From positions 124,001 through 188,000 of the forward strand of contig BOKP01000002.1 of assembly GCA_016861045.1 (NCBI GenBank): a stretch of DNA of 64,000 nucleotides. The letters are read 5' to 3'. Positions 15,911 through 23,891 of this stretch are shown piece after piece. The DNA comes from Actinomycetes bacterium (GTDB taxonomy: Bacteria; Actinomycetota; Thermoleophilia; Solirubrobacterales; 70-9). Every line of letters starts with the position of its first letter. Position 1 is the stretch's first letter. The translations under genes were made by a program, and so were the position numbers. Under the pieces are notes generated by a model. It had not been told where the DNA came from. It ran no database searches and was given only the letters and a program-made list of their open reading frames with translations.

Positions 15911-17587
15911 TCATGCCAGCTCGCGCTTCAGCACCTTCCCGGTCGGGTTGCGCGGCAGCTCGTCGAGGAAGGCGACCTCGCGCGGGACCTTGTAGCGCGC
16001 GAGGTTCTCCTTGACGTAGTCCCTGACCGCCGCCTCGTCGATCTCGGCCCCGGCGCTGACGACGACGAAGGCCTTGAGGCGCTGGCCGAACCGCTCGTCG
16101 TCGACCCCGATCACCGCCGCCTCGTCGATCGCGTCGTGGCTGGCGAGCAGGTCCTCGACCTCGCGCGGGAAGACGTTCTCGCCGCCGGAGACGATCATCT
16201 CGTCGTCGCGGCCGTCGATGAACAGCCGCCCCTCCCCGTCGAAGTGCCCGACGTCGCCCGACGACAAGAGGTCGCCGACGACGTCCTTGCCGCCGCCTCC
16301 GGTGTAGCCCTCGAAGGACATCTCGTTGCCGACGAAGATCCGCCCCGACTCGCCCGCCGGCAGCACCCGGCCGTCGTCGTCGAGGATCGCGACGACGGTC
16401 CCGTGCGGCGGCCGGCCGGCGGTCCCCGGGGCGGCGCGCATGTCCTCCGGGGTCGCGATCGTCGCCCAGCCGACCTCGGTCGAGCCGTAGAAGTTGTAGA
16501 GGTTGTCCCCGAAGCGGTCCATCCAGCGGGCCGCGAGGTCGCCGGGCAGCGCCGAGCCGCTCGCCGCCGTCACCCGCAGGCTCGGCAGCTCGTAGCGGTC
16601 GAGCACCTCCGGGTCGAGCTCCATGATCCGCTGCAGCATCACCGGGACGACGACGAGCGCGTCGGCGCCTTCCTCCGCGACCATCTTCAGCGTCGCCTCG
16701 GGATCGAAGCGGCGGCGCAGCACGTAGGTCGAGCCGAGCGCAAGCCCGAAGGCGAAGTTGAGGAAGCCCCAGGAATGGAACAGGGGCGCCGCGATCGCCG
16801 TCGTGCGCTCGGTCCGCAGCGGGATCTTCGAGAGCACGATCGCGAGCGGCCCCAGCGACTCGGGCGAGCCGCGCTGCGCTCCCTTCGGGGTTCCCGTCGT
16901 GCCCGACGTGAGGATCACGAACCGGCTCGGCTCCGCCGGGGGGTCGAGCGGAGCGTCGGAGTTGCGCGCGATCGCCTCCTCGGCCCGGAGCCGGTCGGCG
17001 GCCTCGCCCTCCCCCGCCCAGGAGACGATCCGGGTCAGCTCCGGGTCCTCGCCCTCCGCCCCCTCGAGCAGGCCCTCGAACTCGGCGTCGTAGATCACAG
17101 CCTGGGGCCGCTCGCGCTCGATCACGCCGAGCAGCTGCGGGCGGGCGAAGTCGGTGTTCAGCAGCAGGACCGAGGCACCGAGCTTGGCGCACGCGAATAT
17201 CGCGTCGGCGAAGCCGCGGTGGTTGCGGCACATGATCGCCACCGAGTCGGAGCTCGAGACGCCGGCCCTGATCAGCGCCCGGGCGAGCGCGTTCGAGCGC
17301 CGGTCGAGCTCGGCGAACGTGAGCTCCCCGAGCTCGTCGATCAGCGCGACGTCGTCGGGACGGCGGGCCGCCGTCGAGATCAGCCCCGCCGCCGGCGAGG
17401 CGCCCCAGCGGTGCAGGGTGCGGCCGACGGTGAGCAGCTCCCCCGGACCCATCGGCCGGATGATCCCGGCCTCGGCGAGCACCTTGAGGTTGAAGGGGAG
17501 GTCGGCGGCGCTCCCGAGCTGCCCGAGCCTGACCCCGCGGACCGCTCCGCCGATCGTCCCGGTGATGCCCTTGATCGCTGCCACCAT
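15911..17587 (-). CDS. Long-chain acyl-CoA synthetase (AMP-forming)
   Basis: A 558-residue ANL-superfamily ligase that adenylates a carboxylic acid and transfers it to CoA. Motifs in order: ILTSGTTGTPKGAQRGS (P-loop A3), NFYGSTEVGWATI (A5), SSGDVGHFDGEGRLFIDGR (A7/A8) and the catalytic Lys in PRNPTGKVLKREL at the C-terminus. The first 60 residues (MVAAIKGITGTIGGAVRG) are an amphipathic start typical of actinobacterial FadD2-like ligases. The substrate is probably a fatty acid. It is inserted between ispF and cysS and follows ispF by 14 nt. Confidence 0.92.
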   Translation of the reverse strand: MVAAIKGITGTIGGAVRGVRLGQLGSAADLPFNLKVLAEAGIIRPMGPGELLTVGRTLHRWGASPAAGLISTAARRPDDVALIDELGELTFAELDRRSNALARALIRAGVSSSDSVAIMCRNHRGFADAIFACAKLGASVLLLNTDFARPQLLGVIERERPQAVIYDAEFEGLLEGAEGEDPELTRIVSWAGEGEAADRLRAEEAIARNSDAPLDPPAEPSRFVILTSGTTGTPKGAQRGSPESLGPLAIVLSKIPLRTERTTAIAAPLFHSWGFLNFAFGLALGSTYVLRRRFDPEATLKMVAEEGADALVVVPVMLQRIMELDPEVLDRYELPSLRVTAASGSALPGDLAARWMDRFGDNLYNFYGSTEVGWATIATPEDMRAAPGTAGRPPHGTVVAILDDDGRVLPAGESGRIFVGNEMSFEGYTGGGGKDVVGDLLSSGDVGHFDGEGRLFIDGRDDEMIVSGGENVFPREVEDLLASHDAIDEAAVIGVDDERFGQRLKAFVVVSAGAEIDEAAVRDYVKENLARYKVPREVAFLDELPRNPTGKVLKRELA

Positions 17588-17601
17588 GGCGCCGGCGAAC
17601 C

Positions 17602-18087
17602 CTATTCGCTGTGCCCGGGGATGGAGCCCGCGGGCTCGAACGCGGCGACGGCGATCACCGCGATCCCCTCTCCCCTGCCGATCGCGCCCATGCCCTCGTT
17701 CGTCGTCGCCTTGACCGAGACCGGGGCGTCGACGGCACCGGCGAGCCGCGCCTCGATCGCCTCCCGGTGGGGGCCGATCGCCGGTCGCTCACAGATCACG
17801 GTCGCGTCGACGTTGACGACGCGGCCGTCGAGGCCGGCGACGGCGCGGCGCAACAGCTCGATCGAGTCGGCGTCGCTCCAGCGCTCGTCGTCGGGCGGGA
17901 AGTGGGCCCCGATGTCGCCGGCGCCGGCGGCTCCGAGGATCGCGTCGGTGACGGCGTGGGCGAGGACGTCGGCGTCCGAGTGCCCGGCGAGCCCGCGCTC
18001 GAACTCGATCTCGACGCCGCCGACGATCAGGCGCTCGCCGGCGGCGAGGCGGTGGCTGTCGTAGCCGATCCCGACGCGAACGCTCAT
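17602..18087 (-). CDS. ispF: 2-C-methyl-D-erythritol 2,4-cyclodiphosphate synthase
   Basis: A 161-residue enzyme of the MEP isoprenoid pathway that forms the cyclodiphosphate with loss of CMP. Metal ligands D10, H12 (GYDSHRL) and H44 (AHAVTDAILG) are present, with the GHSDADVLAHA motif and ATTNEGMGAIGRGEG near the C-terminus. Length and motifs are standard. It overlaps the PHP gene by 4 nt (ATGA), so the two are coupled. ispD lies just beyond, separated by the PHP gene and a small divergent gene. Confidence 0.97.
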   Translation of the reverse strand: MSVRVGIGYDSHRLAAGERLIVGGVEIEFERGLAGHSDADVLAHAVTDAILGAAGAGDIGAHFPPDDERWSDADSIELLRRAVAGLDGRVVNVDATVICERPAIGPHREAIEARLAGAVDAPVSVKATTNEGMGAIGRGEGIAVIAVAAFEPAGSIPGHSE

Positions 18088-18911
18088 CCCAGCGGCTCCA
18101 GGGCCCGCTCGCGGCCGGAGAAGGTCGCGATCCGGTCGATCCCGAGCCCCGCCATCAGCTCGATCGCCTCCGGGTAGGCGTAGCCGACCTCCGCGGGAAC
18201 GTGCGCATCGGAGGACAGCGTGAACGGGACGCCGGCCTCGACGCAGAGCGCCGCGAAGCCGGCGGCCGGGTAGATCTCGCCGGCCGGCTTGCGGAGGCCG
18301 GCGGTCGAGACCTCGACGGCGACGCCGGCGGCGGCGATCGCCTCGACCGCCGGCTCCCAGTAGGCGCGGGGATCGCGATCGGGGCCGGGGCGTCCCGGGC
18401 CCCAGACCTTGACCAGGTCGGGATGGGCGAGTACGTCGAACAGCCCCGACGTGGCGGCGGCGGCGAGCTGGGAGAAGTAGCGCTCCCAGACCCGGTCGGG
18501 GTCGTGCCCCTCGGCCTCCCAGACGTCCCAGCGGTCTTGGTCGACGGCGGCGTCGCCGACGAAGTGGACGGCCCCGATCACGTAGTCGAACGGTCGCGCA
18601 GCGAGCACCGCCTCGATGCGCTCCTCGGCCCCGGCCACGTAGTCGGCCTCGATCCCGATCCCGAGCCCCGCGCCGGCGAGGAAGTCGCAGTAGGCGTCGA
18701 GATCGTCGACGGCCTGCTCGACCCAGAACGGGTGGCGCCAGATCTCCAGCGCCTGGGCGAAGCGGTGGATGTGCTCGGAGATGCCTAGCTCGGCGATCCC
18801 GGCGGCGGAAGCGGCGTCGCGGTATCGCTCCACGTTCGCATCGGTGAAGTAGCGCTCCGGGGGCGTGCCGCCCTCGTCGGGACGGAGGTGGACGTGGTAA
18901 TCGGTGAGCAC
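18084..18911 (-). CDS. PHP-domain phosphatase, histidinol-phosphatase type
   Basis: A 275-residue metal-dependent phosphoesterase. The PHP motifs are DYHVHLRP at the N-terminus, ELGISEHIHRF, GIEADYV, YVIGAVHFV, VLAHPDLVKVWG and TLSSDAHVPAEVGY, which supply His and Asp ligands for three metals. The length and the SEHIHRF/AHPDLVK pattern fit HisK-type histidinol-phosphatases, but the neighbours are isoprenoid and tRNA genes, so the substrate is not certain. The GTG start at 18909-18911 faces a divergent small gene; a -10 for this direction (TAGGGT) overlaps the opposite one in the palindrome at 18922-18930. Confidence 0.85.
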   Translation of the reverse strand: MLTDYHVHLRPDEGGTPPERYFTDANVERYRDAASAAGIAELGISEHIHRFAQALEIWRHPFWVEQAVDDLDAYCDFLAGAGLGIGIEADYVAGAEERIEAVLAARPFDYVIGAVHFVGDAAVDQDRWDVWEAEGHDPDRVWERYFSQLAAAATSGLFDVLAHPDLVKVWGPGRPGPDRDPRAYWEPAVEAIAAAGVAVEVSTAGLRKPAGEIYPAAGFAALCVEAGVPFTLSSDAHVPAEVGYAYPEAIELMAGLGIDRIATFSGRERALEPLG

Positions 18912-18922
18912 GGTCCGCCGGC

Positions 18923-18928
18923 TACCCT
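18923..18928 (+). promoter_or_regulatory. Candidate -10 box of the 51-residue membrane protein gene
   Basis: TACCCT followed by 6 nt (AGAGCG) and ATC at 18935. It is embedded in the palindromic stretch CTACCCTAG, which on the other strand reads TAGGGT and could serve the PHP gene. This would be a back-to-back promoter sharing one melted region. Confidence 0.5.
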
Positions 18929-18934
18929 AGAGCG

Positions 18935-19090
18935 ATCGCGACCCTCGCCGACATCGCCATCGCGCTCGGCTCGTTCGCCGTAGCGGCGCTGCTCGCCGCC
19001 GCCCTCGGCGCCGCCAACGCGGGCACCGCCCTCGGGGTCGGCCAGGTCGTCTTCGCCTTCGTGGTCACGGCGCTGCTCGTCCTCCGCTGA
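18935..19090 (+). CDS. 51-residue membrane protein with apparent ATC start
   Basis: The frame runs from an in-frame TGA at 18905 to the stop at 19088-19090 and contains no ATG, GTG or TTG until deep inside the second hydrophobic segment. Read from ATC at 18935 it gives a plausible two-helix protein: MATLADIAIALGSFAVAALL, a short GAANAGTALGVGQ turn and a second helix ending in LLVLR. The ATC lies exactly 6 nt after TACCCT. I do not know a function. It is squeezed between the PHP gene and ispD. Coding is supported by the periodic hydrophobicity and third-position GC, but expression is unproven. Confidence 0.55.
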   Translation: MATLADIAIALGSFAVAALLAAALGAANAGTALGVGQVVFAFVVTALLVLR

Positions 19091-19102
19091 GCCCGGCGCC
19101 GG

Positions 19103-19831
19103 TCAAGCCCGGGCGGCGATCAGCGCCTCGGCGGCGGCGAGGTCGGCACCGGTCGTCACCTTCAGGTTCGTCGCCGCGGACTCCTCCAGCAGGACCCGCC
19201 CGCCGGCGAGCTCGATCAGCGTCGCCTCGTCGGTGGCCGCGTCGAGGCGGCCCGTCGCCGCCGCCCGCTCCTGAGCGGCCCGGAGCGCCGCGGCGCGAAA
19301 GGCCTGCGGCGTCTGCGCCGCCCAGAGCAGGTCGCGGTCGAGCGTCCGCTCGACGACCGTCGCCCCGGGCCCGCCGCCGCGCCGGTCGCGGGCCCGCTTG
19401 ACGGTGTCGGTGAGCGCCGACGCGGCGATCGCCGCGTCCGCCCCGGGCTCGGCCCCGAGGCGGAGGATGACGCGGTCGACGAGATCGGCAGTGACCAGCG
19501 GCCGGGCCGCGTCGTGGATCGCGACGACCTCGCCGTGGACCGCGGCGAGCGCGCGCTCGATCGAGGCGGCGCGGCTGGCGCCACCGGGGACGACCGCGAC
19601 CTCGGCCTCCGGCGCCGCCCGCGCGGCGGCGCTCTCCGCCGCGGCCTCGTGGCCTGGCGGGGCGGCGATCACGATCGGGCCGACCGAGCGAGCGGAGTGC
19701 AGGGCCTGCAGCGACCACTCCAGCAGCGCCCTGCCGCCGAGCTCGACGAACGCCTTCGGGCCGCCGGCGCCGAGCCTCCGCCCGGAGCCGGCGGCCGCGA
19801 CGACGGCCGTTGCGCGGCGCGCGGAGCTCAG
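19103..19831 (-). CDS. ispD: 2-C-methyl-D-erythritol 4-phosphate cytidylyltransferase, apparent CTG start
   Basis: A 242-residue MEP-pathway enzyme that couples MEP with CTP. The nucleotide-binding start is AVVAAAGSGRRLGAGGPKAF, followed by PGGASRAASIERAL, VAIHDAARPLV, AAQTPQAFR and ATDEATLIE; these are all family signatures. The required N-terminus begins at or before 19800, but the first ATG/GTG/TTG in frame is at 19672, inside the domain. The only reasonable start is CTG at 19829-19831, whose last two bases are the start of the carD stop (CTGA overlap). This is analogous to the ATGA and GTGA couplings used elsewhere here. Leu-codon initiation by coupling is inference. Confidence 0.9.
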   Translation of the reverse strand: MSSARRATAVVAAAGSGRRLGAGGPKAFVELGGRALLEWSLQALHSARSVGPIVIAAPPGHEAAAESAAARAAPEAEVAVVPGGASRAASIERALAAVHGEVVAIHDAARPLVTADLVDRVILRLGAEPGADAAIAASALTDTVKRARDRRGGGPGATVVERTLDRDLLWAAQTPQAFRAAALRAAQERAAATGRLDAATDEATLIELAGGRVLLEESAATNLKVTTGADLAAAEALIAARA

Positions 19832-20457
19832 GCGGGAGCACCCGCCTCGGCGACGGTCTCGCCGAAGCGCTCGGTGAGAAGGCCGTCGAGGTACTCCTCG
19901 GCGCCCTCCTCGTCCTTGTCGAGCGCGTACATGAACTCCGAGGCGAGGATCTTCTTCGCCCGCGTGTACATCTGCTTCTCGCCGGTCGACAGGCCCTTCT
20001 CGATCTCGCGGATCGCCAGGTTCCTGACCACCTCGGCGAGCTCGAAGACGTCACCGGTCTTGATCTTCTCGCGGTTGTGCTTGAAGCGCCGGTTCCAGTT
20101 CTTCGGCATGTCCGAGACGTCGTCGGTGAGCACCGCGGTCACCTTCTTGACGTCCTCCGGCCCGATCACGCGCCGCAGCCCGGCGATGCCGGCGTTCTCG
20201 CACGGGACCTGGACGGTCATCTCGTTGTGGAGGATCTTGATCGTCAAGTACTCGCGCTTCTCGCCGAGGAGCTCCCTGCTCTCCCTGCGGAGCACGACAC
20301 CGGCCCCGTGGTGCGGATAGACGACGTTGTCGCCCACGTCGAAGTCCTCACACTGCAGCATGTCGATCTCGAGATCGGCGTCGTTCGCTTCTTCAACTAC
20401 CTCAGGAATCGTTGCCTCCTCTGGTCGCGGCGCCCGCTCCGTGGCGCCTGTTGTCAC
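19828..20457 (-). CDS. carD: CarD family transcription regulator
   Basis: A 209-residue RNA polymerase-interacting protein that stabilises open promoter complexes at rRNA and other housekeeping promoters. The N-terminal TRCF-RID domain begins with FDVGDNVVYPHHGAGVV and continues to LTIKILHNEMTVQVP. The helical DNA-binding domain follows, with PKNWNRRFKHNREKIKTGD and LSTGEKQMYTRAKKILASE, including the conserved Trp. It has about 35 extra acidic residues before the domain if the GTG at 20457 is used; a later start at the Met before LQCEDFDVG is possible. It overlaps disA (GTGA) and ispD (CTGA). Confidence 0.95.
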   Translation of the reverse strand: MTTGATERAPRPEEATIPEVVEEANDADLEIDMLQCEDFDVGDNVVYPHHGAGVVLRRESRELLGEKREYLTIKILHNEMTVQVPCENAGIAGLRRVIGPEDVKKVTAVLTDDVSDMPKNWNRRFKHNREKIKTGDVFELAEVVRNLAIREIEKGLSTGEKQMYTRAKKILASEFMYALDKDEEGAEEYLDGLLTERFGETVAEAGAPA

Positions 20458-21566
20458 ATCAGCGGGTATCGCTCGAAGACATCGGACTCGCGCAAGCGAT
20501 CGAGCCCCTCTCGAATGTCGGCGGCGCGGTCCTCGCCGACGCCGTCGACGGCGGCGAGCTCCTCGCCGCCGGCCGCGAGGATCTCCTCGAGGCTTCCGAA
20601 GTGCTTGATGACCTTCTCGCCGACGAGCCGCGGCAGCCGCGGGATCCGGCCGAGGACCCGGTAGCCGCGGGCTGACACGTGCAGGTCGTGGGGGTTGGCC
20701 TTGCGGTCGTAGCCGAGCAGCTCGGCGAGCCGGCCGAGGTCGAGCAGCTCCTGGTGGCTCAGCTGCGCCAGCTCGGAGAGCGTCGAGTCGAGGGCGTCCT
20801 CGCCCTCGTCCTCGGCGTAGTCGCGGATCAGGGCGATCCGATCGGAGAGGACGCCCACCGCCGTCTCCTCGAGCTGCATCTCGATCATCCGCCCCTCGGC
20901 ACCGAGCTCGATGATGTAGCGCTCGACCTCATTCGACGTGCGCAGCAGCAGCTCGGCGCGCTGCAGCACGGTGAGGACGTCGTGGAGCGTCGCTGCGCCA
21001 GCCATCTCGACTGTCGTGAGCCGGGCGGCGACGCGGTCGAGCCGGAGCCTGTACTTCTCCATCGTCGCCAGGCCCTGGTTGGCCTTGCTGAGCACGGTCG
21101 GGATGTCCTGGAGGATGTACTTGATCCCGTCGAGATAGATCGAGACGACGTCGCGGCGGGCGGAGATCGCGATCACGAGCGCATTCGTCTGCTTCGAGAC
21201 GCGCTCGGCGGTCCGGTGCCGGGTCCCGGTCTCCGCCGAGTGGATCGTCGGGTCGGGCATCAGCTGGACGTTCGCCCAGGAGATCTTCCTCGCCTCCGGG
21301 TCGAGGACGATCGCCCCGTCCATCTTCGCCACCTGGTAGATCAGCCCGGGCGTGTAGTCGACGTCGAGCTTGAGGCCGCCGCTGAAGAGGAACGAGATCT
21401 CCTCCGGCTCGCCGATCACGATCAGGGCGCCGGTCGAGGCATGGATGACGTTGTCGATGCCCTCTCTGAGGGTGGTGCCGGGCGCGACCATGTCGAGCGC
21501 CCGAAGCAGCCTCGGGTCCTCGTGCACCAGCCCCGCGTTCGTCTCGTCCCAGGATGCCAGCGCCAT
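20454..21566 (-). CDS. disA: Diadenylate cyclase / DNA integrity scanning protein
   Basis: A 370-residue enzyme making cyclic di-AMP from two ATP and thought to patrol DNA. The DAC domain (about residues 10-140) has the catalytic DGA (MDGAIVLD) and RHRTAERVSKQT motifs. A helical linker follows to about 290, and a C-terminal helix-hairpin-helix domain contains GVGEDRAADIREGL. All catalytic residues are intact. The ATG at 21564-21566 is preferred; a TTG directly before it is possible. It lies between radA and carD, the classical radA-disA pairing. No c-di-AMP riboswitch consensus was found in the window. Confidence 0.96.
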   Translation of the reverse strand: MALASWDETNAGLVHEDPRLLRALDMVAPGTTLREGIDNVIHASTGALIVIGEPEEISFLFSGGLKLDVDYTPGLIYQVAKMDGAIVLDPEARKISWANVQLMPDPTIHSAETGTRHRTAERVSKQTNALVIAISARRDVVSIYLDGIKYILQDIPTVLSKANQGLATMEKYRLRLDRVAARLTTVEMAGAATLHDVLTVLQRAELLLRTSNEVERYIIELGAEGRMIEMQLEETAVGVLSDRIALIRDYAEDEGEDALDSTLSELAQLSHQELLDLGRLAELLGYDRKANPHDLHVSARGYRVLGRIPRLPRLVGEKVIKHFGSLEEILAAGGEELAAVDGVGEDRAADIREGLDRLRESDVFERYPLM

Positions 21567-21645
21567 CAACGCCCGGAATGATGGCAGACGCAGGTAAAGA
21601 TCAGGACGCCGGCAAATCCGAGTTGAAAGATCGGATTCCCGCCTG

Positions 21646-23025
21646 TCAAGCGGCCTGCAGCGCCGCCGCGCCGCGCTTGCGGGCCGCGCCGACGGCCGCC
21701 CGCAGCGTCGGCGCCTGCTCGAGCCCGGCCGGGGCCTCGCGGATGCGGGGACCGACGACGGGCGCGAGCCCGAACTTCGTCGCCTCGCCGATGCGGCGGT
21801 CGGAATGGGCGACGTGGCGGAGCTCGCCGGTCAGGCCGACCTCGCCGAAGCAGGCGAGCGGGCGCGCGTCGCGGCCGCTGAGCGGCTCGCCGCGGTGGGC
21901 CGAGGCGATCGCCAGGGCGATCGCCAGGTCGGCGCCCGGCTCGTCGACCCGGACGCCGCCGGCGACGTTGACGAAGACGTCGGCGCCGCCGACCGCGACC
22001 CCGGCGTGACGGGAGAGGACTGCGAGGATCATCGCCAGCCGGTTGCGGTCGATGCCGTTGGCGACCCGCCGCGGCGGTACCACGTCGGTCGGGGCGACGA
22101 GCGCCTGCACCTCGACGAGCAGCGGTCGGCTCCCCTCCATCGCGCAGAGCACGACCGAACCCGGCGCCGACGTGGCCTCGCCGACGAAGCGCGCCGAGGG
22201 GTCCTCGACCGCCACCAGCCCCTCCGCGCGCATCTCGAACACGCCGAGCTCGCTGGTCGCGCCGAAGCGGTTCTTCAGCGCCCGCAACGTGCGGTAGGAG
22301 CGCTCCCGCTCGCCTTCGAAGAGCAGCACGCAATCGACGAGGTGCTCGAGGACGCGGGGCCCGGCGACCGCGCCCTCCTTGGTCACGTGGCCGACGAGGA
22401 CGAGCGCGGTCCCGCTGCGCTTGCCCACCTCCATCAGCGCGCTTGCGACCCCGCGCACCTGGGCGACCGACCCCGGCGCGCTCGCGAGCTCGGGCGAATG
22501 CAGCGTCTGAACCGAGTCGACGACGCACGCCTCCGGCCGCTCCGCCTCGATCGCGGCGGCGACGGCGGCGACGGCAGTCTCCGCCAGGGCGGGGACCGCG
22601 AGGGCGCCCTCCCCGAGCCGCTCGGCCCGCATCCGGACCTGCGCCGCCGACTCCTCGCCGGTCACGTAGAGGACCCGGCGGCCGCTCGCCGCGAGGTTGC
22701 CGAGGGCCATCGCCGTGATCGTGCTCTTGCCGATCCCGGGCGCGCCGCCGAGCAGCACGAGCGAGCCGGGGACGAGGCCGCCACCGAGGACCCGGTCGAG
22801 CTCCCCGATGCCGGTCCGAAGCCGGGACTCCCGGGGCTGCTCGACGTCGCGCAGCCGCACCGACCGCGGGATGTCGGCCCGCCCGCCGGGTGCCCGCCGC
22901 GGCGCCGTGGCGACCGCCACCTCGTCGAGCGTGTTCCACTCCGCGCAGCCGGGGCACTGCCCCGACCAGGCCAGGGCCTCGTGGCCGCAGTCGCGGCAGA
23001 CGTAGCGGCTGCGCTGCCTCGCCAT
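21646..23025 (-). CDS. radA: DNA repair protein RadA
   Basis: A 459-residue RecA-like ATPase that helps branch migration in recombination repair. The N-terminal zinc finger is CRDC...CPGC (C10, C13, C24, C27). The Walker A is GGAPGIGKST, the KNRFG motif specific to RadA is in ALKNRFGATSELGVFEM, and the C-terminal Lon-like domain contains ADLAIALAIAS and FGEVGLTGELRHV. The start is the ATG at 23023-23025; an upstream TTG would add six residues. The tail after residue 440 is Ala/Arg-rich. Confidence 0.96.
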   Translation of the reverse strand: MARQRSRYVCRDCGHEALAWSGQCPGCAEWNTLDEVAVATAPRRAPGGRADIPRSVRLRDVEQPRESRLRTGIGELDRVLGGGLVPGSLVLLGGAPGIGKSTITAMALGNLAASGRRVLYVTGEESAAQVRMRAERLGEGALAVPALAETAVAAVAAAIEAERPEACVVDSVQTLHSPELASAPGSVAQVRGVASALMEVGKRSGTALVLVGHVTKEGAVAGPRVLEHLVDCVLLFEGERERSYRTLRALKNRFGATSELGVFEMRAEGLVAVEDPSARFVGEATSAPGSVVLCAMEGSRPLLVEVQALVAPTDVVPPRRVANGIDRNRLAMILAVLSRHAGVAVGGADVFVNVAGGVRVDEPGADLAIALAIASAHRGEPLSGRDARPLACFGEVGLTGELRHVAHSDRRIGEATKFGLAPVVGPRIREAPAGLEQAPTLRAAVGAARKRGAAALQAA

Positions 23026-23109
23026 CACCGTCGATCCTGGCAAGCCCGGGGGACGTCATCGCGCCCGGGCGGATCCACGAGCCGGGCCCGAGCGGGACGG
23101 ATCCGTGCA

Positions 23110-23132
23110 CATGGGCCGGTTTCAGCCCGCTC
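23110..23132 (+). repeat. Second copy of a 23-nt intergenic motif
   Basis: This stretch matches 15827-15849 at 21 of 23 positions and has the same orientation. Both copies lie in gaps beside block genes (radA here, cysS there). It may be a binding site or a remnant of a small dispersed repeat; nothing decides between these. Confidence 0.4.
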
Positions 23133-23180
23133 ACCAGCCACCAACTGCGCGAACGCTCCCCGCCCCGCGAACGGCTTGCC

Positions 23181-23843
23181 TCAGTCCGCCGACCAGGGGG
23201 CGCGAGCATGGGCGCCCGCGCGGGCGAGGCCGAGCAGCCAGAGGCCGAAGACCACCTGCGCGGCGCGCTGGAGCGCCCCCTTGGAGCCGGCAAGGTCGGC
23301 GACCAGGTACTGCGCCCCCATCAGCGCGTTGCACGCGATCCAGGCGACGCCGGCCGCCCCCGTCCAGGCGCCGAAGCGGCTCAGCTCCCGGTCCGGCTCG
23401 GCCCGCAGGCCTGCCACGAGCAGGGCGAACATCGCGATCGTGATCGCGATCGAGAGGAACGTCTCACCTCCGTGGACGAGGTCGACGGCGTCGTAGCGGA
23501 GCTCGCAGGGCTCCGCCAGCGTCTCCGCGCAGCTGAGCGGGAAGGCGCCATCGATCACGGTGCAGGCCCCGACCGCCGCCAGCGCCACGACGCCCCAGCA
23601 GAGGACCCGCGAGCGCCGGCCGAGCGCGGGCACCAGCAGCGCCGCGAAGGCGACCACGAGCATGCCCGATGCCACCTCGAGCAGGTCGAAGAGCAGCCCG
23701 GTGGACTCGGTCCGGGCGCCGAGGTCGCTGATCCACGAGCCGGCCGGATCGGCGCGCTCGGCCAGCACCGTCTCGAGCACCCAGTAGTTGGCCGCCAGGG
23801 CGGCCGGCACGCCGACGACCGTCAACGCGCGGGAGTGGATCAT
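23181..23843 (-). CDS. DUF998 family membrane protein
   Basis: A 220-residue protein with six hydrophobic helices. The DUF998 pattern is visible: GSWISDLGARTESTG after the first helix, a Cys-containing loop (FPLSCAETLAEPCELRYDAVDLVHGGE) and a final FGLWLLGLARAG helix. The two Cys in the external loop may form a disulfide. Function of the family is unknown. It is inserted between clpC and radA, which are adjacent in Bacillus. Confidence 0.75.
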   Translation of the reverse strand: MIHSRALTVVGVPAALAANYWVLETVLAERADPAGSWISDLGARTESTGLLFDLLEVASGMLVVAFAALLVPALGRRSRVLCWGVVALAAVGACTVIDGAFPLSCAETLAEPCELRYDAVDLVHGGETFLSIAITIAMFALLVAGLRAEPDRELSRFGAWTGAAGVAWIACNALMGAQYLVADLAGSKGALQRAAQVVFGLWLLGLARAGAHARAPWSAD

Positions 23844-23891
23844 GGCTGTCGAGGCCGGCGCGCCGGTCCGACTCCGGGCCGGCGCGGGCGG

